Source: Chitinophagaceae bacterium
GTDB taxonomy: Bacteria > Bacteroidota > Bacteroidia > Chitinophagales > Chitinophagaceae
NCBI GenBank assembly: GCA_947454155.1
Contig: CANGIT010000006.1
Span: forward strand, 1 to 64,000
Direction of reading: 5' to 3'
DNA: 64,000 nucleotides
Shown: one piece after another, positions 27,401 to 35,301 of the stretch
Layout of the letters: every line of letters begins with the position of its first letter
Position numbering within the stretch: the stretch's first letter is position 1
Position numbers and translations under genes: made by a program
Notes under the pieces: model-generated
Database searches by the model: none
Told to the model about the DNA's origin: nothing
What the model saw: only the letters and a program-made list of their open reading frames with translations

Positions 27401-28800
27401 CTTGTGGCATAGCCGTAAGCGATCGCGTTGAATCCGCCGGTTGTTGTTATTAATTTGTAAAATACCGAACTGGAGTATCCTGCTGCGAGTGAAATCTGTG
27501 CATAGGAATAAGTGGGATCTGCCGGATTGGGAGTGAAGGTAGCCGGTACCACTGCATTGGCCTGATTACGGATGGAGAAACCAGGAACATCCGCCGTCTT
27601 CATGTTGATGTTGATGAAATTGGTGGCATCATTGTTTTCTGTGGGAACCGGCGAAACGATGATGGAGTCCACGGTTTGTTCCACAGGACTGAGATACACC
27701 ATGTCGGGATCACCAATGCTGGAAAAATTATTGCCACAGTTGCTTTTGTTGGAGATATACTGAGCCACCATCACCGGTGCAGTAGATTCTATTTTAACCG
27801 GAGCTCCGGTAACAAACTCGTAATAAAGATTATTGGTTCTGTTGATGACGGTGCCGGGCGTAAGTGGTGTTACCGCCGGACTCAAGCCGGGGACGGAACC
27901 GGGCAAGGTAACGCCATTCACTTTTACCACAGTGCCTACACTGTCGGGGTTGATCATCACCCTATAAACGTTATTGGAATAATTGAGCCCTGCAGTAGGG
28001 GCGCTTACAAAAACTCTTCCCCAGGCGGTGATGGGAAAGCATTGCTGAAAAAAATTATCACCCGATGCGGATGAGGTGGTACAGGTTACAGATATCTTTT
28101 GACTACCCGAGAAAACCGCAATGGGTTTACAGCTGTTCGAACCGCTGGATATGGAGCGTACCTGTGTTCCCGTAAGGTCTGTGGCATCTGTGCCTCCTTT
28201 AATCAACCATACATCTCCCCTGTTCAACGACCTTGAGGTCCAAACACCTGCGGTCAGTCCTGCAGATGTGGCAGCGGAAGGCTTCACTTCAACCGTGGTT
28301 CCGTTTTCAGTGGCCACTACAAAAAGATAAGAACGCATGCCGCTCGTATTGGAAATCTGGGTATAGTTGAGTGAAGTGTATTTTCTTCCTAAGGTTTTCA
28401 CCGGAAACAAGATAGACGTAGCCGTTACCTTGCTGCCCCATATCTGCGCATAAGCCACCACAGGCGATGTACTGTGAATGTAAATGCCCTTGTTCACATA
28501 CACCATCTCATTCTGCAACCGGGCATCTGTGGCACCCGATTCAGGAATATTGTTGGAAGCGGTGATGCTGTTCGCGGGAAGACTCAGCGTTTGAAACAAT
28601 GTGTTACCGATGTAAATGGTTACTGTAGCCGTATCATCGGAAGTGAAATATAAAGTCATGTCACTAACGCCACTGCTGATTTTTTCATGCGGGCCATAGC
28701 CCGTCCAAAAATCAGTACCACGATTGGAGAAATCCTGCGCCACACTCCTGCCACAAATGAACAGCATCAAAATGAAAACAGCGAATATCTTGTGATTCAT
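24430..28800 (-). CDS. Large T9SS type-B surface protein: IgGFc-binding-like domain, six PKD domains, CHU_C
   Basis: 1456 aa from the ATG at 28800 (MNHKIFAVFILMLFICGRSVAQ, a good signal peptide). The ORF track starts 10 codons earlier at another ATG, which would give an unusually long n-region. The mature protein begins at once with the IgGFc-binding-like region (RGTDFWTGYGPHEKI, LFVVATENGTTVEV, FQQCFPITAWG; about 25-480). Six PKD domains follow (WQWDFDNS, WYWNFGDG, WDFGDAT, GWTFGDGG, WDWDFGDG, GWTFGDNT; about 610-1080), then a linker similar to the 2340-aa protein and a CHU_C domain (VPNTFTPNGDGINDKW ... GYVTIIR). It is a close paralogue of its downstream neighbour (29-base gap) and 78 bases after a PorP gene. 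Confidence 0.88.
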   Translation of the reverse strand: MNHKIFAVFILMLFICGRSVAQDFSNRGTDFWTGYGPHEKISSGVSDMTLYFTSDDTATVTIYIGNTLFQTLSLPANSITASNNIPESGATDARLQNEMVYVNKGIYIHSTSPVVAYAQIWGSKVTATSILFPVKTLGRKYTSLNYTQISNTSGMRSYLFVVATENGTTVEVKPSAATSAGLTAGVWTSRSLNRGDVWLIKGGTDATDLTGTQVRSISSGSNSCKPIAVFSGSQKISVTCTTSSASGDNFFQQCFPITAWGRVFVSAPTAGLNYSNNVYRVMINPDSVGTVVKVNGVTLPGSVPGLSPAVTPLTPGTVINRTNNLYYEFVTGAPVKIESTAPVMVAQYISNKSNCGNNFSSIGDPDMVYLSPVEQTVDSIIVSPVPTENNDATNFININMKTADVPGFSIRNQANAVVPATFTPNPADPTYSYAQISLAAGYSSSVFYKLITTTGGFNAIAYGYATSESYAYNAGTNVKNLNHYLTSANPLATSDYTPVCKGTPTRLSVTLPYVPTALTFDFLNNPAISPNAAVTVNNPTVDSSYVLNGTTLYVFHLSGLYTFNTLGTAPVHVSATNPSPDGCNGVEEMNFEFDVVGGPHASFNWNFSGCATNAVSFQNQSTDTVHTINAWQWDFDNSTGTSSLPSPSYVYGAGGSYNVHLTVINNQGCYDDTVRTFAINNSPSALFNVSGISCVGNAITFNDQSSILNGNITHWYWNFGDGVRDTFAVSTSPTHVYQTAGNYTVTLIVENANGCQSTHTEPVVIGNRPVPDFTLPGNVCLPGGSAVFTNTSTVTGGGTMTFTWDFGDATPTSNQTSPTHNYNSTGPFNVTLTASLGTCAKDTVKIFNTLYPKPVAAFNVDAENCLNTATVFTDVSTSVNSTINTWGWTFGDGGTSTAASPTHTYATAGSYAVTLTVTTDKGCTDDSVRTVVVNPLPTAAFNVNSPLCATQAVTITDLSVPNAGVITEWDWDFGDGNTAVRNNGAPFTHVYATAGNYTVTLKVKTDKGCISILATRPLVIHHLPVPDFTFPASLCSPGAVLFTNNTTIADGTLSQVTYGWTFGDNTTSTQTSPSHAYAAGGNYNVTLTATSNNGCIVSQSHPLTVYTVPVAGFTINNTGNICSNTALNITNISAVSGFGAVNQIEIFWDYQNDQSIVTVDNNPVANGNYIHNYPVFGSPLTKVYKVLIRATSGSGCTHEYSTDITLHAAPDVVFNPMAGICQEHPAITLNSASNTTSLTGTGIYTGAGISGTSSFSPEAAGVGLHTLTYTYTGSNGCMSSASANINVYPTPTISLGPDRNVLEGETVLLSPVVAVGNGLTYLWNPGTYLSSTIIANPVCQPREDINYLLTVVSSDGCTNQDNIFIKVVKDFIVPNTFTPNGDGINDKWVIENLNLYPNHRLEIFNRNGQKLFESRNYNGEWEGSYKGKPLPASTYYYIIDLNGARAPKKGYVTIIR

Positions 28801-28878
28801 TATTGAAAGCTGTTTTGATTTTAAGAACATAAATTATCCGTTATTATTCACAGTCAGATGGAGAAAAAAACTTCCTTG

Positions 28879-29778
28879 TTATTTTCCCCAGAAATAACGC
28901 AGGGAAATTTCGTGGGCCGCTCCTCCATCTTCAAAAACGCTGAGTGGTGTTCTGTATTGCTGATAAGCATATCCGAGCGCGAGTTGCTTTTTGATGTTCA
29001 CGCCCAGCAAAGCAGTGAAGCTTTGTTTGTAGTGATAGCCCAATCCGGCCCAGAGCAGTTTTTTATGCTCTATCATCACGCCGGCTTCAGCTTCCACAGG
29101 TGATCCGCTTACCGCCAGTAAAGAGAAATGAGGAACAATCACATTGTCTTCATCCGTTCTCCAGTTGTAATGTCCGGCCAAATAATAATGACGGTACAAA
29201 CGTCCTTCGGGATTGGAAGTGGATTTGATGAAATTGAGTTTCGACTGTAAAAGTTGCTGTACAGAGAATCCGATATTGAGGGTATTGGAACGATAATATA
29301 TACCGGCTGCAGCATCTCCCTTCAGCTCTGTACCATCACTGGCCAGCAAGGGATCATTGGGAATATAATGACTGAAAGAGGCTTTATCGATGCGGTATTG
29401 CATGAACATACCGGCTAATCCAAACATCAGTCTTTTCCCTTCTTTGAAATCGATGCTGTACGATACGTCCACTTGCCCTCCCGTACGACTGGTAGGTCCC
29501 GTTTTATCTGTATATAACATTACACCCACTCCTGTGTTTTTTGAAGCATAGTAATGGTCGCCATAAAGGAAAGTGGTTTGCGGACCGCCCGGCATCCCCG
29601 ACCACATTTTGCGGTAAACAGCCCCCACGGATGATTTATCTTCTGCTCCGGCCGCTGCAGGATTGTACAGGTAATTGTGTTTTACAAACTGGGCTACTTT
29701 GAAAATCTGCTGCGACTGGGCACTGAACCCTGCGAGCATGATACCGATTGTAGTTCCTATGATTGTCTTAATTCGCAT
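28879..29778 (-). CDS. PorP/SprF-family outer-membrane barrel protein
   Basis: 299 aa, signal peptide ending FSAQSQ. Mature start IFKVAQFVKHNYLYNPAAAGAEDKSSVGAVYRKMWSGMPG matches the PorP/SprF pattern (x-x-N-P-A-x-A-G, then Y-R-x-x-W). GVMLYTDKTGPTSRTGGQVDVSY is the family middle. It is not a close copy of the second PorP at 16320. It lies 43 bases after the 1743-aa CHU_C protein and 78 bases before the next CHU_C gene, so it is probably the outer-membrane partner of one or both. Confidence 0.92.
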   Translation of the reverse strand: MRIKTIIGTTIGIMLAGFSAQSQQIFKVAQFVKHNYLYNPAAAGAEDKSSVGAVYRKMWSGMPGGPQTTFLYGDHYYASKNTGVGVMLYTDKTGPTSRTGGQVDVSYSIDFKEGKRLMFGLAGMFMQYRIDKASFSHYIPNDPLLASDGTELKGDAAAGIYYRSNTLNIGFSVQQLLQSKLNFIKSTSNPEGRLYRHYYLAGHYNWRTDEDNVIVPHFSLLAVSGSPVEAEAGVMIEHKKLLWAGLGYHYKQSFTALLGVNIKKQLALGYAYQQYRTPLSVFEDGGAAHEISLRYFWGK

Positions 29779-29821
29779 ATTCTTATTGTTTATCTGTTAT
29801 TGGTTGTGTGAATGTGGTTGA

Positions 29822-32800
29822 TTAACGCATGATGGTGACATTGCCTTTGAGGATATTCTGAACGTTTCCTACCAGCGTGGCCTTCACCACATAATAGTAA
29901 GTACCGTCGGGCAATGGCTTGTTTTTGGATCTGCCATCCCAGTCGTTCATGTAATTATCCGAATGATAAACCAAACCACCCCATCTGTTGTACACATCAA
30001 CTGCCACTTTCGTCACGCAGGTGCCGTTGTACACCACCCACTTGTCGTAATAACCATCGCCGTTAGGTGTGAACACATTCGACGGATCCAGACAAGGGGC
30101 AATCACATTCACCATTACATTGTCGCTGGCTGAACAACCGAAGCTGTTGGTTACCGTTAGTGTATAATCTGTAGTTGAAGTAGGATTAGCTTGTGTGGTG
30201 ATGGAAGTCGGCATCGACAAGGCGGTTGCCGGTGTCCAAAGATAAGTTCCTGCACTGGCGGTACCTGTCAAAGTAGCTGAGCCTCCTGAAAGTATTGTAA
30301 CTGGCTGACCGGCATCCACAGTTGGCAAGGGATTGACCGTGATAGACAATGTTGCCGGAATCGAACAGTCGTTGCCGGGTATGGAGTAGCTGATATTGAA
30401 GGTGCCTACGCCCGAAACAGCAGGATCAAAAGAAGATCCCGTTACACCGGCTCCGGTGAATACGCCACCGGGCACGCTTGGCGATAAGTTCACGGCGGCA
30501 TCTCCTGCACATAATGGTCCAACAGACTGTACCGTAAGGTTGAAGGCCTGAGTGACAACTATGTTACTGGTGGCAGTAGCTGAACATCCGGCTGCTGTGG
30601 TATAAGTATAAGTGATGGGGAATGTACCTGCACCGGCAGTGGAAGGATTGAAGGTGCCGTTGTTTACGCCTGTTCCGGAATAAACACCGGTGCCTACACC
30701 TGCTGCTGAAGCCGGTGATCCACCCGAAAGTGCAAAAGGAGCAGTGTTGGTACAAACGCCTGTCAAAGCTCCAAAGCTAACTGTTGGCGTAGCCCCTACG
30801 ATAATTTGAAGTGTAGCTGGCACAGAGCAGTTATTATTGGGCAATGAATAAGTGATGGTGAAAGTACCCGCACCTGATACGGCAGGATCAAAAGTGGATC
30901 CGCTTACACCTGTTCCGCTGAATACCCCTCCGCTCACATTGGGGGTGAGTGTTACAGGAGCACTTGCTGTACAAAGCGGTGCCACCGACTGTATGGAAAG
31001 TGTCTGTGCTTGCGTAACCACAATGGTGCTGGTAGCGGTGCCCACACAACCTGCTGCTGTTGTATAAGTATATGTGATGGTAAAGGTTCCCGCACCCGCA
31101 GTAGCCGGATTGAAAGTACCATTGCTTACGCCAGTACCTGAATAAACACCTGTACCCACACCTGCAACTGTTGCAGGCGAACCTCCTGTAAGTGCGAAAG
31201 GTGCGGCATTGGTGCAAACTCCGTTAAGTGCGTTAAAGCTGACAGTTGGCAAAGCATTGACAGTAATCTGCTGACTGAATCCTGATGATGTACAACCGGT
31301 AGAAGAAATCACAGTCAATGTTGCAGTATAAGTTCCAGCAGCTGTAAAAGTATGGGTTTGAGTGGTACCTGAAGTGGTGGTCACTACCGGCGAAGCATCA
31401 CCGAAATCCCAGTTCCATTGTCCGATAGTACCGGATGAAATAGTTGAGGCATTGGTGAAAGTGACCGCCTGACCCTGACAAACTGTGGTAGCCGCATTAA
31501 ATGAAGCTACGGGTTGTGCAGAGAGATTGATGGTTATGGTAGAATCATCATAACAGCCTTCCAGCGTTACCACATGTTGCGTGACATTGAAAGAACCTCC
31601 GGTTGAAAAGGCATGAGATGGACTTTGTAAAATAGAAGTATTGTTGCTGCCGCTTCCTGCATCACCAAAATTCCACTGCCACAAATCAAGATTCAAACCA
31701 TTGCCTACTGAGTTATCAGTGAATTGTACAGGAGGATTCAAACAACCCGAAGTGTTGGAATAACTGAAGCTGGCCGTTGGTCCCTGAATCACATTCACAT
31801 TGTAATTGAATTTCTGTTCTCCATTACATCCATCAGGAATAGGACTCACCGCGGTCACTTCCACCGGAAGCAAACCAACCTGACTGAACAGGTATTGAGT
31901 TGGATTCTGGAATACATACAGCCATTGGTTGTTCACCACGAAGCTGTCGATGGGTGTAGGGTTGTTTACAGTAAAGGAGGCATTAGGCGTTAAAGCAGGA
32001 TTATTGTTGAAGTTCCAGGTGATGCTCACTGGCAAATAGGACAATGTAGCATACACATAAAACTCATTGTTACGGCAAGCATTGCTGGCCGTACCTGTAC
32101 CATAAAGATTCTGCAGGGAGAATCCGGTCAAAAGATTTTTCACATTGGTACCGGCATTGTAGGCATAGCTTTCATCTCCGGCCACACCATAAGCGGTGGC
32201 ATTGAAACCATCCGCAGCCACGATGTTATGGAATCCTTCACTTACCTGAATTTGCGCATAGGAAGTGGCAGGATCATAACTGGTAGGCTGAAACGCTGCA
32301 CCATAGTTCACGCCATCCAACAAGAAGGTATTGGCCGCTGCGGTAGGAATCGCCACGTTGATGTAATGCGATCTGCTGTTGGTATTGCCCAAAGGCGAAG
32401 AAACGAAATTGACAGTATCGATGGTTTGTTGCAAAGAACTGAGATAAACCATTTCGGGATCGCCGATATTGTCGGGATTACCACACTCTCCGTTGGTTGA
32501 CATGTACTGCGCCACCATGATCGGCTTGTCGGCCTCCAGCAAGTCAACTGTAGAAAGGTCATTGAAGTATTCGTAATATCTGTTGTTGATGAGGCCGGTC
32601 AAAGCCACACCATTTCTTTTAACAACAGTAGCAGGATCACCTACAAGTACACGGTAGTGATTCTTTGTCAATGGCAGAGTGGGTATGGTCACCACTTTAG
32701 TTCCCCAGGCTTGCTTAGGGAACATTTGCTGAAACAGATTATCGCCACTGCCACTGGTACCATTGTCGCAATCGATGGTGATTTTGCTGCTACCCGAGAA

Positions 32801-35053
32801 CATGGCAAATGGTTTACAGCTGGATGATGTGCTGATGGATTTTACAATTGTTCCTGTCAAATCATTGCCTGTATATAAATTGGGATGACCTGTTGGCTTA
32901 CCAAACAGATTCAGGATTTCACCTTTGTTCAATAATTGCGTAAAGGTAGAACCTGCTGCATGTGTGTCAGTTTCCACACCGGCTGGAAGTGTCACTTCGA
33001 TGGTCGTATTGTCTTCGGTGGCTACAACAAACAAAAAGGATTTGCCATTTGAATTGTTGCTGCGTTGTGTGAAATTCAAAGAAGTGTATTCTTTACCCAA
33101 AGTAGGTGTTGGAAAAAGCACAGTTGCGGCATACACCTGATTGGTGATGGCGTGGCAATAAACCACAATGGGAGTATCGGAAGTTATTTTGATGCCGGTG
33201 GTGTATACACCTTCATTTACCAGTCTTGCATCTTCAGCTCCTGATTCAGGAATCTCGTTGCCATTGGTAGTGATGGTGCCATTGGCTGGAACGGTATAGG
33301 TCAATGGCGTGAAGGTGGGAATATTAGGCATTGAGATGGTTACAGTAGCAGGCACGTTGTTGGTGTTGCTGAACGTGAATCTCATGTCTTGTGAATTGTC
33401 GCTGTAGAATTTTTCTGTAGGACTGTACCCTACCCAGAATTCTTTTCCTTTGTTGCTGAAGCCTTGTCCGGTTTGTAATCCATTCGGCAAGCCAGTTCCG
33501 GTTACGCGCACATAAACGGTATTGGCTCCGGCACTGATATTGTCAACACTGTCATCATAAGCACGTACCTGAGTCGGTGAGAATCTCACATAAACATCGG
33601 TAGCGGCCAAAGTGCCGTTGGTGTAAGGAATTTGCAGTGTTGGATAAAAAGGACCAGCATTGCTCAGTGCAACCCTGAAGCCGGCGGGTGCTGCCACCGT
33701 GATGTTCGAAGCCGATGGATTGAGGTAATAACCTGTAAGGCTATACGATTGAGCGGCAGAGAAAGTATTCTGCAGAATGTTGCCAAAATTCAACACAGTC
33801 GGATTGGCAAACAAGGTTGGAGTTGGCGGTGGTGTGGTGAAACTGATTTCGTTGCCATAACCTGTTCCGATACTATTGGTAGCATAGGCACGAACATAAT
33901 AAGTTGTGGAGGGCTGTAAGCCGGTCATAAGACTTGTGTATGAACCAGAACCGGTTCCATCCGAAGTGGTACTGTTGGCAATCGTTGGATTGGTAGATGT
34001 GCTCCAGCATACACCTCTTGCAGAAACTAACGCGCCACCATCATCACTGATGTTACCACCGCTGTTGGCGGTGAAGATGGTGATGTTGCTGGCTGCTGCT
34101 GTGGTTAATGTAGGGATAACTGCCGCATCTGTGGTAAAAGTAAGATCGGCACCATAGGATGTTCCCACGGCATTGGTGGCATAAGCACGCACATGATAAG
34201 TGGTGCCCGCCAACAATCCTGTGATGGGAAGTGTATAGGCCCCTGAAGTTGGACCATTAGTTGAAATCGTAGTCAATGCCGTGGTGGGGTTGGCTGCTGT
34301 ACCCCAGCAAAAACCACTCACACTTACCCCCGAAATACCACCATCTGTGATATTGCCACTGGCAGTTGCTGTAGTGCGACCGGTAGCCGCAGCTGCTGTG
34401 GTTTGCACAGTGGGCGCAGGACCTCCAGGCGCGGCCGTTCCGGTGAAGGCCACATTTTTGATGAATACTTTACGGCTGGCCGTGGTTGATGTGCCTGCTG
34501 CATAAACATACATGCGTATCATGTAGGTATGGCTGTTAGTAAGCACCGTGCTTAAGGCACCGAAATTGATATTGGTGGTACCGCCACTATTGGCAGTTTG
34601 TGCTGTACCAAAAGGAATCCAAGTTCCTGCCCCATCCACCTGATACGCCAGCGAGAGCAGATGAGCGCCACTGCCTCCAGATGTTTTGGCCGTGAGTGTA
34701 AGACCGTTGATGGTCAGATCGTATCCACCATTTGGCGACAATGGAAAATCGACATTGAACCCGTCTGTGGGTGTGCTTACCCAAGGTCCGGTGGTGATTT
34801 GGCAACGGTAGCCATCCGTGTTGTGCGAACCCGGATTTTCAAATCCGGTACCGGGGATCATGTCGCCGGCGCTAACGTTTGCAGCTTGAGCTCCGGAAAG
34901 AGCCGATGTCTTGTCTGAAGTCAATACCCAGGTGGAGGTAAACTGGGCTTGGGATCGATGGCCCAATAGGAAGGCCAACATCAATAAAGTTGAAAAAATC
35001 AAATGTTTTCTCTTTGAAAACAAACACAGCGTGTTGGAAATACTTCTTCTCAT
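29822..35053 (-). CDS. Giant T9SS type-B surface protein: FN3-like modules, IgGFc-binding-like domain, PKD, duplicated 155-residue block, CHU_C
   Basis: 1743 aa. A long signal peptide ends FLLGHRSQAQ (residue 37). Order: beta-sandwich (40-205), two FN3-like modules (210-405; TTYHVRAYATNAVGT, TTYYVRAYATNSIGT), a Hydin-like module (410-515), an IgGFc-binding-like region (KGKEFWVGYSPTEKF ... YLSSLQQTIDT; 525-1000), two PKD domains (WQWNFGDAG, WNWDFGDAS; 1105-1265), a 155-residue block present twice in tandem (1270-1575), a beta-sandwich, and CHU_C (SNVFTPNGDGYYDKW). The FN3-like and Hydin-like modules closely match those of the 2340-aa protein, so the genes share segments by duplication or exchange. 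It heads the PorP/CHU_C operon-like run. Confidence 0.88.
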   Translation of the reverse strand: MRRSISNTLCLFSKRKHLIFSTLLMLAFLLGHRSQAQFTSTWVLTSDKTSALSGAQAANVSAGDMIPGTGFENPGSHNTDGYRCQITTGPWVSTPTDGFNVDFPLSPNGGYDLTINGLTLTAKTSGGSGAHLLSLAYQVDGAGTWIPFGTAQTANSGGTTNINFGALSTVLTNSHTYMIRMYVYAAGTSTTASRKVFIKNVAFTGTAAPGGPAPTVQTTAAAATGRTTATASGNITDGGISGVSVSGFCWGTAANPTTALTTISTNGPTSGAYTLPITGLLAGTTYHVRAYATNAVGTSYGADLTFTTDAAVIPTLTTAAASNITIFTANSGGNISDDGGALVSARGVCWSTSTNPTIANSTTSDGTGSGSYTSLMTGLQPSTTYYVRAYATNSIGTGYGNEISFTTPPPTPTLFANPTVLNFGNILQNTFSAAQSYSLTGYYLNPSASNITVAAPAGFRVALSNAGPFYPTLQIPYTNGTLAATDVYVRFSPTQVRAYDDSVDNISAGANTVYVRVTGTGLPNGLQTGQGFSNKGKEFWVGYSPTEKFYSDNSQDMRFTFSNTNNVPATVTISMPNIPTFTPLTYTVPANGTITTNGNEIPESGAEDARLVNEGVYTTGIKITSDTPIVVYCHAITNQVYAATVLFPTPTLGKEYTSLNFTQRSNNSNGKSFLFVVATEDNTTIEVTLPAGVETDTHAAGSTFTQLLNKGEILNLFGKPTGHPNLYTGNDLTGTIVKSISTSSSCKPFAMFSGSSKITIDCDNGTSGSGDNLFQQMFPKQAWGTKVVTIPTLPLTKNHYRVLVGDPATVVKRNGVALTGLINNRYYEYFNDLSTVDLLEADKPIMVAQYMSTNGECGNPDNIGDPEMVYLSSLQQTIDTVNFVSSPLGNTNSRSHYINVAIPTAAANTFLLDGVNYGAAFQPTSYDPATSYAQIQVSEGFHNIVAADGFNATAYGVAGDESYAYNAGTNVKNLLTGFSLQNLYGTGTASNACRNNEFYVYATLSYLPVSITWNFNNNPALTPNASFTVNNPTPIDSFVVNNQWLYVFQNPTQYLFSQVGLLPVEVTAVSPIPDGCNGEQKFNYNVNVIQGPTASFSYSNTSGCLNPPVQFTDNSVGNGLNLDLWQWNFGDAGSGSNNTSILQSPSHAFSTGGSFNVTQHVVTLEGCYDDSTITINLSAQPVASFNAATTVCQGQAVTFTNASTISSGTIGQWNWDFGDASPVVTTTSGTTQTHTFTAAGTYTATLTVISSTGCTSSGFSQQITVNALPTVSFNALNGVCTNAAPFALTGGSPATVAGVGTGVYSGTGVSNGTFNPATAGAGTFTITYTYTTAAGCVGTATSTIVVTQAQTLSIQSVAPLCTASAPVTLTPNVSGGVFSGTGVSGSTFDPAVSGAGTFTITYSLPNNNCSVPATLQIIVGATPTVSFGALTGVCTNTAPFALSGGSPASAAGVGTGVYSGTGVNNGTFNPSTAGAGTFPITYTYTTAAGCSATATSNIVVTQAFNLTVQSVGPLCAGDAAVNLSPSVPGGVFTGAGVTGSSFDPAVSGVGTFNISYSIPGNDCSIPATLSITVNPLPTVDAGQPVTILSGGSATLTGTASAGTYLWTPATALSMPTSITTQANPTSTTDYTLTVTNSFGCSASDNVMVNVIAPCLDPSNVFTPNGDGYYDKWVVYNGTCVTKVAVDVYNRWGGLVYHSDNYMNDWDGRSKNKPLPDGTYYYVVKATLVGNVQNILKGNVTIMR
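30330..31250 (-). repeat. Two-copy tandem duplication (about 460 bp each) in the 1743-aa protein
   Basis: The segment encoding PTVSFNALNGVCTNAAPFAL through the Cys-rich NNCSVPATL module is followed by a second copy (PTVSFGALTGVCTNTAPFAL ... NDCSIPATL). Each copy itself holds two related halves with GVGTGVYSGTGV and GGVFSGTGVSGSTFDP cores. Near-identical DNA between the copies indicates recent duplication or ongoing conversion. Confidence 0.8.
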
Positions 35054-35073
35054 AGTATTCTTTTAATGCAGTT

Positions 35074-35093
35074 TTACGTGCAGTTTCACGTAA
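35074..35093. promoter_or_regulatory. Inverted repeat upstream of the 1743-aa gene
   Basis: Arms TTACGTG / CACGTAA with a 6-bp spacer, followed directly by GCACGTG. It starts 21 bases before the ATG at 35053, so it lies in the mRNA leader or at the promoter. It could be a protein-binding site or a small hairpin. No known factor is assigned. Confidence 0.35.
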
Positions 35094-35168
35094 GCACGTG
35101 AGGATGAAAAAATTATGCGGAAAGCTACAAAAAACAATGCTACACCTTTGCAATCTGATGAATATTCT

Positions 35169-35184
35169 ATGCAAACGTTCCCAA
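35169..35184. promoter_or_regulatory. LacI/GalR-like operator motif, copy 2 (upstream of the 1743-aa gene)
   Basis: ATGCAAACGTTCCCAA, about 115 bp upstream of the ATG. On the - strand a -7-like TACTTTTT (35190 to 35183) overlaps its edge, which would place the motif where a repressor could block initiation. The promoter part is weak: 7 of 8 matches to TAnnTTTG and no clear -33 box. Confidence 0.5.
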
Positions 35185-35301
35185 AAAGTATCACTGACAA
35201 CCAGCTCATTAAGAATAAACAAATACTTTATATGAGCTTTGAAATGGAAAGCACGTTGCCGACGGATGCCATTTGACTTTTATGAAATGAAACTAGGTTG
35301 A

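Noticed and set aside
16290-35053. Integrated element or prophage carrying the giant genes
   Set aside because: No integrase, transposase, attachment repeats or composition break could be seen at the borders; the block looks like normal chromosomal surface-protein genes.
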